From positions 1-64,000 of the forward strand of contig NZ_KB907789.1 in assembly GCF_000382205.1 (NCBI RefSeq): a stretch of DNA of 64,000 nucleotides, written 5' to 3'. The notes below the pieces were generated by a model. The model searched no databases and was not told the origin of the DNA. It saw nothing but the letters and a program-made list of their open reading frames with translations. Position 1 is the stretch's first letter; each line of letters starts with the position of its first letter. Made by a program: the position numbers and the translations under genes. Of this stretch, positions 15,763-23,649 are shown in pieces. The DNA is from Dyadobacter beijingensis DSM 21582. Lineage in GTDB: Bacteria > Bacteroidota > Bacteroidia > Cytophagales > Spirosomataceae.

Positions 15763-16554
15763 ATGGATATTTTCAAAATAATAGACAAGTTTCAGCAAAT
15801 CGACGGCGACGCAGCAGGAAGGCTTGAATACGCCTCACGCCGTCATTTTATGAACAAGGTTGGAAGCAAACTGGCCTCGGCTGCTATTCCGACGGCATTC
15901 GCAGCGATTGTAAACAAGGCGTTTGCCCAATCTTCGGCGGCGATTGATGTACTTAACTACGCGCTGACCCTCGAATACCTGGAAGACGAGTTTTACAAAG
16001 GCGGGCTTGCAGCGGCGAACCTGATACCCGCATCGGACAAGTCGATTTTCATGCAAATTGGCAAGCACGAATCGCAACACGTAGCGTTCCTGGTGAAAGC
16101 ACTTGGCGCGAAAGCGATTGCTAAACCGATGTTCGATTTTACGTACAAAGGCGCATTTGCTGATGTTTTCAGTAATTACAAAACGTTTGTAACAGTTTCG
16201 AGCGCCCTTGAGGATACAGGTGTGCGGGCATATAAAGGCCAGGCCGGAGTTTTGATCGCCGACCCGCAAATTCTCGAATACGCTTTGCAGGTACACTCCG
16301 TAGAAGCCCGCCACGCGGCTGTTGCCCGGAGGCTCGCCGCGACGTTACTCGGTATGCCTGCTATGAAAGGGTGGATCACGGGCAAGGAAGGTGCGGTACC
16401 TGCCATTTACGCTGGTGAAGACAATATGACTCAAGGCGGAGTAAATATCAAAGGCCTGGCTTCGAAAACGGACGCTGCTATTACCGAAGCGTTCGACGAG
16501 CCGTTGACAAAAGACGCGGTACTGGCGATTGCCGGCCCATTCATAAAAGGTTGA
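15763..16554 (+). CDS. Exported ferritin-like domain protein (second of pair)
   Basis: A 263-residue paralogue of the preceding gene. It carries a twin-arginine-like signal (SRRHFMNKVGSKLASAAIPT) with an AFAQ cleavage site near 53, and no lipobox, so it should be soluble in the periplasm. The ferritin-like helices again hold the candidate metal ligands: LEYLEDEFYKGG, KHESQHVAFL, LEDTGVRAYKG and VEARHAAVARRL. It is co-transcribed with the lipoprotein paralogue and closed by a terminator 70 bp downstream. A membrane-anchored plus soluble pair is the usual arrangement for this family in Bacteroidota. Confidence 0.85.
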   Translation: MDIFKIIDKFQQIDGDAAGRLEYASRRHFMNKVGSKLASAAIPTAFAAIVNKAFAQSSAAIDVLNYALTLEYLEDEFYKGGLAAANLIPASDKSIFMQIGKHESQHVAFLVKALGAKAIAKPMFDFTYKGAFADVFSNYKTFVTVSSALEDTGVRAYKGQAGVLIADPQILEYALQVHSVEARHAAVARRLAATLLGMPAMKGWITGKEGAVPAIYAGEDNMTQGGVNIKGLASKTDAAITEAFDEPLTKDAVLAIAGPFIKG

Positions 16555-16620
16555 TTGAGCTTCAGAGCGGGTTTGCGCTCACCAGAGATCCATTAGATGT
16601 GGATGTTTAGGATACGTTGA

Positions 16621-16652
16621 AAAACCGTTGGCGTTACGCTGGCGGTTTTTTT
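16621..16652 (+). terminator. Intrinsic terminator of the ferritin-like operon
   Basis: AAAACCG at 16621-16627 and CGGTTTTTTT at 16643-16652 enclose an inner GCGTTACGC. With G-U pairs the stem is nine base pairs, capped by GTTAC and followed by seven T. Confidence 0.75.
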
Positions 16653-16678
16653 AGTTGCAGAAAATCTGCAGAGATGAT

Positions 16679-16709
16679 TTTGCCGTATATCTGTACACGG
16701 TTTACTTTG
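16679..16709 (+). promoter_or_regulatory. Putative Bacteroidota-type promoter
   Basis: TTTG at 16679-16682 and TTACTTTG at 16702-16709 are separated by 19 bp, matching the -33 TTTG / -7 TAnnTTTG pattern of the primary sigma factor in seven of eight -7 positions. The ATG of the small exported protein lies 8 bp further on, so the leader would be very short. Confidence 0.45.
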
Positions 16710-16717
16710 CATCAACT

Positions 16718-17125
16718 ATGTCGCCTCGTCTGCTAGCTTTCGTGGTTTTGCTTAACTACCTATGGGTAGCAGCTGCGGGCTTTATCAGCAGGCCAGAGCA
16801 GGTGCCGTATATGGTCATGGTGGAAAAAAGTTATTCCGAACATGCCCGCTACGAAGACCGCCGGTACATGCGCATGGATGGACTGGAAAGTCTGATGGAA
16901 GAAGTGATGGAAACGCGCTGTGTAAATGCCCGGGATGACAGTGGCCACCTGCAAATTTCTATTACCAGCGCGGTCGATTGCCATGTCCCCGTTGAACATC
17001 TTGATCCTAAGACTTCTTTCTTTTTTGTTGTTATCGGGCACGTTTTCCCCGGATGCAAAGAATCTTCACATCCAGAAATTTCCTGCTCTATATTTTCTCC
17101 CCCCAGACATTTGGCAACTGCCTGA
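16718..17125 (+). CDS. Small exported protein preceding a TonB receptor
   Basis: About 135 residues from ATG 16718, chosen because it begins a hydrophobic signal segment (MSPRLLAFVVLLNYLWVAAA); an upstream in-frame ATG at 16655 would add a non-signal extension ahead of the likely promoter. The middle is charged (HARYEDRRYMRMDGLE) and the end is FSPPRHLATA. Small exported proteins with a similar PP-x-x-LA tail often lie ahead of TonB-dependent receptors in Cytophagales, but I know of no assigned function. It is followed by a 22-bp tandem repeat and then the receptor. Confidence 0.6.
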   Translation: MSPRLLAFVVLLNYLWVAAAGFISRPEQVPYMVMVEKSYSEHARYEDRRYMRMDGLESLMEEVMETRCVNARDDSGHLQISITSAVDCHVPVEHLDPKTSFFFVVIGHVFPGCKESSHPEISCSIFSPPRHLATA

Positions 17126-17128
17126 GTT

Positions 17129-17172
17129 GTAGCTTTCTCCTTTTATCGATGTAGCTTTCTCCTTTTATCGAT
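17129..17172 (+). repeat. Perfect 22-bp tandem duplication
   Basis: The unit GTAGCTTTCTCCTTTTATCGAT occurs at 17129-17150 and again immediately at 17151-17172, without mismatch. It lies just after the small exported gene and about 100 bp before the TonB receptor, within its probable leader. Confidence 0.9.
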
Positions 17173-17267
17173 AAAGAGGAGGCCTGATCCTTGAAATCTC
17201 CCGTCTATTCGGCAGGAATCCAACCTTTCTTAGAATTCCATTTACTCCAACAGTTTCTGACTGCTCA

Positions 17268-19628
17268 ATGATTAAATTTTCCTTCATCATTCTTTGCATG
17301 CTGAGCGCGGCTAAGGTATGTAAATCCCAGACGGGTAACCTTACGGGGCATATTATTTCTTTTGAAAATGCACCACTTTCTCAGGTCAATGTCCGGATTC
17401 AGGATTCAGAATTCGCTACATACACCAATGAGAGCGGGTATTTCATGTTAAAAAATATCCCAGCCGGAAAGTACGCTTTGTTGGTTTCCAGCACCGGTTA
17501 CATAGCGCTAAAACAAGATGTGGTTGTTTTCGCAGGCAAAACGGTAAATCACAATCTCCAACTATCCGGGGACCAAAGACAACTTGAAGAGATAACAATT
17601 ACCGGTACGGGCAGCCAATATAAAACCAGTATTTCATCATTAGCCACCCGCACGGACGCCCCGCTCTTGGAAGTCCCGCAATCGGTTCAGGTAATTTCGC
17701 ATCAGATTATTAAAGACCGTCAGGCTTTTACCCTAAACGACATTACTCCGTTGATGACGGGTGTCAAAGCCAATAATTCGATGGGCGGTTTTGCGCTGCG
17801 AGGATTTACGGGTTATAATCCAAATGATGCCAGTTTTACGACGTTCAACGGCATCCGCGGTACCTTGTATCTTTGGAGCCAGCAACCTTTGCTTTATAAT
17901 ATTGAAAATGTTGAAATCCTCAGGGGCCCGGCTTCTGCATTGTTGAGCGAAAGCATGCCGGGGGGAATTATCAATTTTGTCACCAAGAAGCCTTTGCAGG
18001 AAAACCGCTTCGAATTTACGGCGGCCTATGGCTCCTGGAATGCCGCCCGGTTTTCCGTTGATGCGACCGGGCCGCTCAACAAAAGCAAAAGGCTGTTGTA
18101 CAGATTAATCGTAGGTTACGACCGTACAAACAGTTTCAGGGATTATCAAAAGGTTAAGAACTTCTTCCTGGCGCCGTCGCTGAGTTACAACTTTGCTCCC
18201 GGCACAAGTCTGAATCTGGAAGTAAATTATGCTTACCAGCGAGCGGTACAACAATATGACCGAGGCAGATATGTGAAGAGCAATGCGGACGGAACATTCG
18301 ACTTTGACTATTATCCCAAAAATGTCACAGTCCAAAGCCCGTCCGATTTTGGAAAAACCAAGAACAGCTCGGCCACTTTGACCTTTACACATCAGGCTGG
18401 CAGCGGGCTTACATTTTCATTTGTACAGCGGTACGTCAGGAGCAAATTCAACTTTGCAGACCATTTTGTTTCGGGAGCGATCCGTAACGACTCCATCAGC
18501 AGAAGTTACTCTTATTGGGACTATGATCAGTTCAATGCGCAAACGACCGCATTTGCCAACTATAAAATAAGTACCGGAAAAGTCAGACATAGTTTGCTGG
18601 GCGGTGTCGACTATAACCGTTTTGGCTGGTATAAGAACGATTACCGCAGCTCGCCCACAACCCGGATTTCCATACTGCACCCCGATTACAGCAACGATGT
18701 TCCACCCGTTAACCCAAAGGTCGACTACTACGATGACAACGAGCAGGCCACCAATCTGATCGGGGGCTATTTGCAGGATCAGATAAGTTTTGGAGAAAAA
18801 TTCAAAGCGCTGCTGTCCCTGCGCTATGATCACTACCGTTTAAAACAGACGCCATTGTCTGAACGTGACGACCTGCAAGGAGACGAATCTGCCGCAAAAG
18901 CCTGGGTACCACGCATAGGGCTGGTATACGTACCTGTGTCCAACTTGTCTTTCTACGGGAGCTACAACCGGTCATTTGCTCCGCAACTATCTAACAATGG
19001 CGGTGCTGGTGGGCCTTTCCCTCCCAGAACTTCAGAGCAGTTCGAAGTTGGTTACAAGGGTGATTTTTTCAAGAAAATCTTATCGACGATGGTAGCCGTC
19101 TACAATATCGATTACAAGAATATCCTTGCCCCGAATCCGACGGCAGCCAATCCAAATCAGCAAACCGTTGTACGAGGGACACGTAGCCGTGGTGCGGAGA
19201 TTACCATCCAAGGAAATATCAAAACGCTAAGTATTATTACCGGTTATGCATTCAATGATCATGTACTGACCTCCACAAGCTCCATTGGGAAAGAAGGTTT
19301 CAGGTATGTGAATGCACCAAAACATATCGCAAATGTCATGCTCAAATACAATCTGACCAACGGCGTCCTGCAAGGGTTGGGCTTTGGTGTGGGTGGGCGG
19401 CACGTTAGCGAACAGGTAGGCAATCTGGCCACGCAAACCTTTATTATACCAGCCTCCACCGTACTGGATGCGATGGCGAATTACGAGGCGGGCAGATACA
19501 ATGTACAGTTCAATGTATACAATTTTACCAATGCCAACTACTATAATGGCGGTTTATCAAGGGTGACCGTCGCTTCGCTGGGAAACCCTATTAACTTCCG
19601 AGTAGGTGTCAGCTACCTTATTTTTTGA
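17268..19628 (+). CDS. TonB-dependent siderophore-type outer-membrane receptor
   Basis: A 786-residue outer-membrane transporter. Signal peptide MIKFSFIILCMLSAAKVCKS, a carboxypeptidase-regulatory-like domain (about 22-105, with SEFATYTNESGYFMLKNIPA), a plug domain (about 125-235, with LLEVPQSVQVISHQIIKDRQ, GFALRGF and VEILRGPASALLSE), then a 22-strand-type beta-barrel ending in VGVSYLIF with a terminal Phe. The plug pattern EVPQSVQVI and GGIINFVTKKPL are typical of FhuE/FpvA-like siderophore receptors. It overlaps the extended DUF4198 frame and is surely in the same operon. Ferric siderophore uptake is likely; another metallophore is possible. Confidence 0.9.
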   Translation: MIKFSFIILCMLSAAKVCKSQTGNLTGHIISFENAPLSQVNVRIQDSEFATYTNESGYFMLKNIPAGKYALLVSSTGYIALKQDVVVFAGKTVNHNLQLSGDQRQLEEITITGTGSQYKTSISSLATRTDAPLLEVPQSVQVISHQIIKDRQAFTLNDITPLMTGVKANNSMGGFALRGFTGYNPNDASFTTFNGIRGTLYLWSQQPLLYNIENVEILRGPASALLSESMPGGIINFVTKKPLQENRFEFTAAYGSWNAARFSVDATGPLNKSKRLLYRLIVGYDRTNSFRDYQKVKNFFLAPSLSYNFAPGTSLNLEVNYAYQRAVQQYDRGRYVKSNADGTFDFDYYPKNVTVQSPSDFGKTKNSSATLTFTHQAGSGLTFSFVQRYVRSKFNFADHFVSGAIRNDSISRSYSYWDYDQFNAQTTAFANYKISTGKVRHSLLGGVDYNRFGWYKNDYRSSPTTRISILHPDYSNDVPPVNPKVDYYDDNEQATNLIGGYLQDQISFGEKFKALLSLRYDHYRLKQTPLSERDDLQGDESAAKAWVPRIGLVYVPVSNLSFYGSYNRSFAPQLSNNGGAGGPFPPRTSEQFEVGYKGDFFKKILSTMVAVYNIDYKNILAPNPTAANPNQQTVVRGTRSRGAEITIQGNIKTLSIITGYAFNDHVLTSTSSIGKEGFRYVNAPKHIANVMLKYNLTNGVLQGLGFGVGGRHVSEQVGNLATQTFIIPASTVLDAMANYEAGRYNVQFNVYNFTNANYYNGGLSRVTVASLGNPINFRVGVSYLIF

Positions 19629-19648
19629 CCCAAATAATTCCAATTCAA

Positions 19649-20452
19649 ATGAAGATTTCACGACCTGTTGTACTAATCTGTTTGTTGCTTCTCGCTCCCC
19701 TCGGTTACGCGCATGAGTTCTGGCTGGAACCAGTCAGATTTCTGCTAAAAGAAAATGAAAAGGTGCTTGTCACTCTGATGGTTGGGGAGGATTACCAGGG
19801 AGAACATTCGAACGGCCTAAAATACAAGATATTAATGCTTGACCACTACGCCGGCGGTAAGGCCAAAGACATTCGGGCGAGCGTAAAAGGCGATAGTTTG
19901 AGCCATTTTGAAATTGCCTTTTCAACACCGGGAAGCCACCTGATAGCATTCAATAACACGAGTAAATTCATCGAACTGGAAAGTGAGAAGTTCAACGAAT
20001 ACCTGCGTACCGAGGGTCTCGACAATGTCGCCAAGATGCGTCTTGAAAAAGGGGATACACTGAAACCGGGTAAAGAATTATATCAGCGCTGCGTGAAAAC
20101 ACTCGTTCAGGTGGGGGGAAAAAACGACCAGACGTTCGCGCTGAACACCGGAATGCCATTGGAGATTATTCCTAAAACCAACCCTTATTCGGTAACTAAA
20201 AGTACACCGGTCACATTTAAAGTGCTGTTCGAGCAAAAGCCCGTCAGGAACAGCCTGGTATTGGCGTGGCATATAGTGAACGGAAAAGCAACGCACGAGA
20301 GCCTGCGTAGCAACGCGCATGGTGAAGTGGTATTTCCCATCAGCAACGAAGGCAAATGGATGATTAGCACGGTACACATGACGCCAACCAATAACAGTGC
20401 CGAGGCCGACTGGCAGAGCTACTGGGGCAGCTATACTTTCGGGTTTTATTGA
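19649..20452 (+). CDS. Periplasmic DUF4198 protein
   Basis: A 267-residue exported protein. The ATG at 19649 starts a clear signal peptide (MKISRPVVLICLLLLAPLGYA) and is preferred over the ATG at 19625, which overlaps the receptor stop. The mature protein opens with HEFWLEPVRFLL, the conserved start of DUF4198, in which the His may bind metal. Family members are associated with nickel, cobalt or other metal uptake genes and probably act as periplasmic binding or accessory proteins. Position directly after a TonB receptor fits a role in metal or metallophore transport. The gene is closed by a strong terminator. Confidence 0.8.
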   Translation: MKISRPVVLICLLLLAPLGYAHEFWLEPVRFLLKENEKVLVTLMVGEDYQGEHSNGLKYKILMLDHYAGGKAKDIRASVKGDSLSHFEIAFSTPGSHLIAFNNTSKFIELESEKFNEYLRTEGLDNVAKMRLEKGDTLKPGKELYQRCVKTLVQVGGKNDQTFALNTGMPLEIIPKTNPYSVTKSTPVTFKVLFEQKPVRNSLVLAWHIVNGKATHESLRSNAHGEVVFPISNEGKWMISTVHMTPTNNSAEADWQSYWGSYTFGFY

Positions 20453-20524
20453 GTAGTCGTTCCCGTCGAATTGAAAGGCAAATGCCTGATCAGATATTAA
20501 CTTGCAAAGGTAAAAGTAATGCTT

Positions 20525-20560
20525 ACACCCTTTCCCCAATTGAGGGAAAGGGTGTTTTCT
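20525..20560 (+). terminator. Intrinsic terminator of the TonB receptor operon
   Basis: ACACCCTTTCCC at 20525-20536 pairs perfectly with GGGAAAGGGTGT at 20543-20554 and is followed by TTTCTT. The 12-bp stem lies 70 bp after the DUF4198 stop. Confidence 0.85.
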
Positions 20561-20617
20561 TGCACGGGGAGCCTACCAAAGCTCATCCAGCGAAAGGCCC
20601 TTTAGCCACATCTCCCG

Positions 20618-21127
20618 CTAGACTCTAATTGCAGTCATCCGTTCTTCAAATACCGCTTCGGCCAGTTCCAGCAGGCGTGAGACACGTGAGGATACCAAAT
20701 GAAGATCCTGCTCGCTGATATGATAATGCGGATTATATCTGGCTTCAAGATAGGCGTCTTCCAAAAGCTGCAAGAGCCTTTCTTCGTCTGGCGCGTCACC
20801 GGGAAAGATTTCATTCAATTGGGGAGCCAGTCTATGATTGAACCTTTTAAGCGATCTGATGGAATGGGTGCGCCGCTCGCTTCCATAAAGCGCGATAGCG
20901 GTAGTGCGAAATGTAGTTTCAGTAGCTTGTTGAAGCATAAACATTGACAGTGCGTGCTCACTTACCTGCCGGTAGTACCCTGCTCCCTCGAAGAACTTTC
21001 GGGCTTTGCACATTCCGATTGCAAAAACATGTCTTGACCGCTCAATCAATCCTTCGAGCGTTTCAGAAAGTACTTTCGGCAAAGGTGAAGCGCTTCTTTG
21101 ATAAACCAGATTCTCGCTGGTACACGC
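20618..21127 (-). pseudogene. HEPN-domain remnant of a nucleotidyltransferase-HEPN gene, cut by an IS
   Basis: The frame is open up to the IS boundary at 21127, beginning ACTSENLVYQRS, and continues as PLPKVLSETLEGLIERSRHV into a HEPN domain (FMLQQATETTFRTTAIALYG, then LEDAYLEARYNPHYHISEQD). The segment before PLP resembles the linker that joins an N-terminal nucleotidyltransferase to HEPN in common Bacteroidota NT-HEPN proteins. That NT half is missing: the IS sits exactly at the junction and nothing like it resumes on the far side. Translation could still start at TTG 21082, giving 154 residues. Such HEPN proteins are often parts of toxin-antitoxin pairs, but toxicity is not shown here. Confidence 0.75.
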
Positions 21128-21184
21128 TGTCTTAGCCCCCTAAATGGTTGGACAAAATTGTAAAAACAGTTTAGTCCATTTAAT

Positions 21185-21505
21185 TTGGGAATCATGAGTA
21201 AACAAAGACGAACATTCAGCGCCGAAGATCGCTATTCGATCGTACAGGAATCTCTTCGGGACGGCCATGCTGATGTCAGTAGGAAGTACAACCTGTCACC
21301 ATCACTTTTGAGAAAGTGGAGGCAAAAGTATTTAGACAGTGGTAAGGATGGCCTTCGCGATTCATATGTCCGTGTCGATCCTCAATTACGCGCTCTTGAA
21401 GAAGAAAATGAGCGACTTAAGCGGATTGTGGCCAAGCAAGCTTTGGAATTGGAGGTAAAAAGCGAGCTGCTAAAAAAAACTCCTATCGGACCCAGGAAAA
21501 GATAG
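21185..21505 (+). CDS. IS3-family transposase OrfA
   Basis: A 106-residue helix-turn-helix protein; the start may be Met4 (MSKQRRTFSAEDRYSIVQES). The HTH (about 10-60: VSRKYNLSPSLLRKWRQKYL) binds the element ends and the C-terminal coiled coil (LEEENERLKRIVAKQALELE) mediates pairing. The gene holds A8C at 21472-21480; slipping back one base there joins the upstream coding sequence to orfB without a stop (reading KKNSYRTQEKIAIMARYQL), giving the OrfAB transposase. The unslipped product ends PIGPRKR and probably acts as a regulator. Confidence 0.92.
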   Translation: MGIMSKQRRTFSAEDRYSIVQESLRDGHADVSRKYNLSPSLLRKWRQKYLDSGKDGLRDSYVRVDPQLRALEEENERLKRIVAKQALELEVKSELLKKTPIGPRKR

Positions 21506-21510
21506 CTATC

Positions 21511-22395
21511 ATGGCACGATATCAGCTTAATGCGACCCGAAAAGAGTTGTGCCGGTGGTTAGAAGTACCGCGGAGTGTAACATACTACAAACCACGACAG
21601 GGAACACCAGGGGTAAAACCTAGTCGTGAAACTATGACCGTAGACGGGGTTTCAGTATCAAACGAAGATGTGACCGCACGGATTAGGCAACTTATTGATA
21701 CTGAATTTAATGCATTTGGATATGAATACATTACACACGAACTGAAAAAGGAATATATAATCAACAAGAAGAAGGTATACCGCCTGATGCTAGCCAATGA
21801 CCTACTATTGGGAAAGATGATTCGACCGGCTGGGAAGCGGGATTTTGTTCAATTTCGGCGAATTGAAGCCACAAAGCCCCTGGAGTATCTTTGCTGGGAT
21901 ATTAAGTATATCTGGATCAATGGTGAGCGACGTAATTATTATCTCCTGTGTATTTTAGATGTATTTACCCGTAAAATCGTCGATTGGATATTCCAGAGCA
22001 GCATTCGACAACTGGACTTAATAAATTTATTGCGCCGCGTCAACCATTTTCATCAGTTACAAGGCGTCGTTCTGCGAAATGATAACGGTAGCCAATTCAT
22101 CGCTAACAAAGTGCGTAATTTTTTGAAAAATTCGGAAGTCAGACAAGAGTTTACACACGTAGCAACACCAGAAGAAAACTCTTATATCGAAGCGTTTCAC
22201 AGTATTTTGGAGCGTGAGGTGATTGAACGTAATGAATTTGCCAGTTACTACGAGGCAAAAGAAACGTTGCAGCGTTTCATCAAGCATTATAATGAACGCC
22301 GGTTACACCGCTCCATCGGCTTTACCACACCCCAAAAGAAATGGGAAGAAGCTATGCCAAACGCCTTAACCGTGCTGGAAGAAGTGTCCAACTAA
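21511..22395 (+). CDS. IS3-family transposase OrfB, DDE integrase core
   Basis: A 294-residue catalytic subunit, probably made as a -1 frameshift fusion with OrfA. The N-terminal HTH_21 region (about 55-100: FNAFGYEYITHELKKEY) precedes the rve core. The catalytic residues are Asp in LCWDIKYIW, Asp in RNDNGSQF, and Glu 36 positions later in ENSYIEAFHSILE, the DD(35)E spacing of this family. The C-terminal HYNERRLHRSIGFTTPQKKW is also standard. No frameshift or stop interrupts it, so the element may still be mobile. Confidence 0.94.
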   Translation: MARYQLNATRKELCRWLEVPRSVTYYKPRQGTPGVKPSRETMTVDGVSVSNEDVTARIRQLIDTEFNAFGYEYITHELKKEYIINKKKVYRLMLANDLLLGKMIRPAGKRDFVQFRRIEATKPLEYLCWDIKYIWINGERRNYYLLCILDVFTRKIVDWIFQSSIRQLDLINLLRRVNHFHQLQGVVLRNDNGSQFIANKVRNFLKNSEVRQEFTHVATPEENSYIEAFHSILEREVIERNEFASYYEAKETLQRFIKHYNERRLHRSIGFTTPQKKWEEAMPNALTVLEEVSN

Positions 22396-22480
22396 TAAGG
22401 GGCCAAGACAATACCATACTCGTATTCTTTATCATAATGTTTCGATGGACATTGCACCGGATGAACAAAGAGTCATTATC

Positions 22481-22681
22481 ATGAAGAATCGCCTTAGAGT
22501 TGCACGCGCAGAACATCATATCTCGCAAGCTGAATTGGCAGAAAAAGTTGGGGTAAGTCGGCAAACTATCAATTCGATAGAAGGCGGCCGATACACTCCT
22601 TCTGCTGTGTTGGCGTTGAAAATAGCCAGGGTCTTCGGCATCATCGCCGAAGAAATATTTATTTTGGAGGATTCTGACTAA
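22481..22681 (+). CDS. Small XRE/YozG-like transcriptional regulator
   Basis: 66 residues from ATG 22481 (MKNRLRVARAEHHISQAELA), chosen because family members begin at this Met; an upstream ATG at 22445 would add 12 residues. The whole protein is one HTH: VGVSRQTINSIEGGRYTPSA and then ALKIARVFGIIAEEIF. Such proteins are often encoded beside a membrane protein gene, which is absent here; the IS inserted 70 bp upstream and rearrangement may have removed it. Its own promoter may now be partly IS-derived. Confidence 0.88.
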   Translation: MKNRLRVARAEHHISQAELAEKVGVSRQTINSIEGGRYTPSAVLALKIARVFGIIAEEIFILEDSD

Positions 22682-22766
22682 AATCTTAAACTGGAATAGA
22701 GCTCGCCTGAACCGTAAAGGAATTCAATTAAGGTGCGGAATTGTTCCGATGTGTGAAAAAGTCTGA

Positions 22767-23060
22767 TCACCTTCTATTCCAAATCCATTGCCAAGCCAGA
22801 CGTTTCCTGTCTCCAATTACCTCTCCCCGCGGAGAGCGCCAAGACCGCTGTGAATAATGCCGATGGAATTCACTCGCCGCTTCCTTAGTCTTTTTACATT
22901 GAAGGAAATAAATCTCCACGTATTCCGGCCGGCGAGGGACATCACTCCTCCCAATCTTACAAACGCGAGCTGACGATTAGCTCTGAGAGCTAACAACTTA
23001 CCCGATGAAATGTTTAGCAGCTTTCTAACATCAAACGATTTGAGCCATTTATTGGGGGTG
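22767..23060 (-). pseudogene. Remnant of mobile-element HTH gene joined to a second short gene
   Basis: The minus strand from about 23057 reads NKWLKSFDVRKLLNISSGKL and LALRANRQLAFVRLGGVM, closely resembling the excisionase-like HTH protein at 10603-10956, then loses that frame at about 22955. Another frame continues PEYVEIYFLQCKKTKEAASE, FHRHYSQRSW and KRLAWQWIWNRR to a stop at 22767. That second pattern (YF...A..F..HY...W...W) matches short replication- or transfer-associated proteins common in Bacteroidota elements. So this is a scrambled remnant of one or two mobile-element genes. Confidence 0.5.
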
Positions 23061-23124
23061 TCCGCTGAAGATACCTGTAAATCGTCAGCGAAAAGTGGAC
23101 AACTTTGAATGAAAGTGAAGTGAC

Positions 23125-23202
23125 CTACGAAAGGAAAACGCCCGTCTGAAAGAAATGGTGGTAGATTTGTTTTTGCGGTATGATATCGTAAAAAAAGTTT
23201 GA
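23125..23202 (+). mobile_element. Fragment of an IS orfA (coiled-coil end)
   Basis: A 25-codon frame, LRKENARLKEMVVDLFLRYD then IVKKV and a stop, looks like the C-terminal coiled coil of an IS3-type OrfA. There is no start, no HTH and no orfB. Just to the left lies AAAGTGGACAAC, which could be a terminal-repeat remnant. It abuts the truncated SnoaL-like gene. Confidence 0.4.
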
Positions 23203-23234
23203 CGATGCTGGATTAAACCTCAAATACCGAAGAT

Positions 23235-23486
23235 TTATGAGATTTGCCGAACCTTGATTGCCATCCGACCATCCGGCTTTTCCTCAAATGAAATCGGCTC
23301 GACCGCCGGATCAATCTGTTGCCATTGCCTCAGCCAGTAAACACGCATTTCCTCGTGCCCGGACACGTAGCCGCCTTCCCAGCCATTGGGCCAGCTTACG
23401 TCTGTATGCATATGCGCCAGTACGGCATCGATCCGGCGTGCATTAAAATCCTGGTAGAGCTGGTGAAGCAGTGTTTGGTAGTCCAT
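23235..23486 (-). pseudogene. SnoaL/NTF2-like protein, 3' end missing
   Basis: 83 residues from Met at 23486 (MDYQTLLHQLYQDFNARRID) with the typical start of a SnoaL-like fold: VLAHMHTDVSWPNGWEGGYV and WLRQWQQIDPAVEP. Relatives run on for roughly 30-40 more residues after a VRQ strand; here the frame stops at VRQIS exactly where IS debris begins, so the end has been lost. The fold needs those last strands, so it is probably inactive. It is divergent from the SDR gene, a common pairing. Confidence 0.65.
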
Positions 23487-23649
23487 AGTATTGTTGGTTT
23501 TAAACCCCAAACTTACGTCATGACTAGTTTCTATAATCCCGGTATAAATTGAGATTTAATCGCAATTCCCGACTACACATTCAACAGTTTCGGCTACACT
23601 TCCGGCAGTTCCTTTCCAGAATTTTGTATCGTAACATTCAACTTACGAT

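Larger units (their letters stand above)
21128..22410 (+). mobile_element. Complete IS3-family insertion sequence
   Basis: 1283 bp bounded by imperfect 27/26-bp inverted repeats, TGTCTTAGCCCCCTAAATGG... on the left and its counterpart ending ...AGGGGCCAAGACA on the right. It contains orfA and orfB with an intact DDE core and an A8C slippage run between them. Flanking bases (ACGC before, ATAC after) do not form a target duplication, so one side has been rearranged since insertion. Confidence 0.9.

Noticed and set aside
16655..16717. N-terminal extension of the small exported protein
   Set aside because: The extension has no signal-like character and lies upstream of the likely promoter; ATG 16718 starts the signal peptide.
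17129..17172. CRISPR array
   Set aside because: The two units are directly adjacent with no spacer, and no cas gene is in the window.
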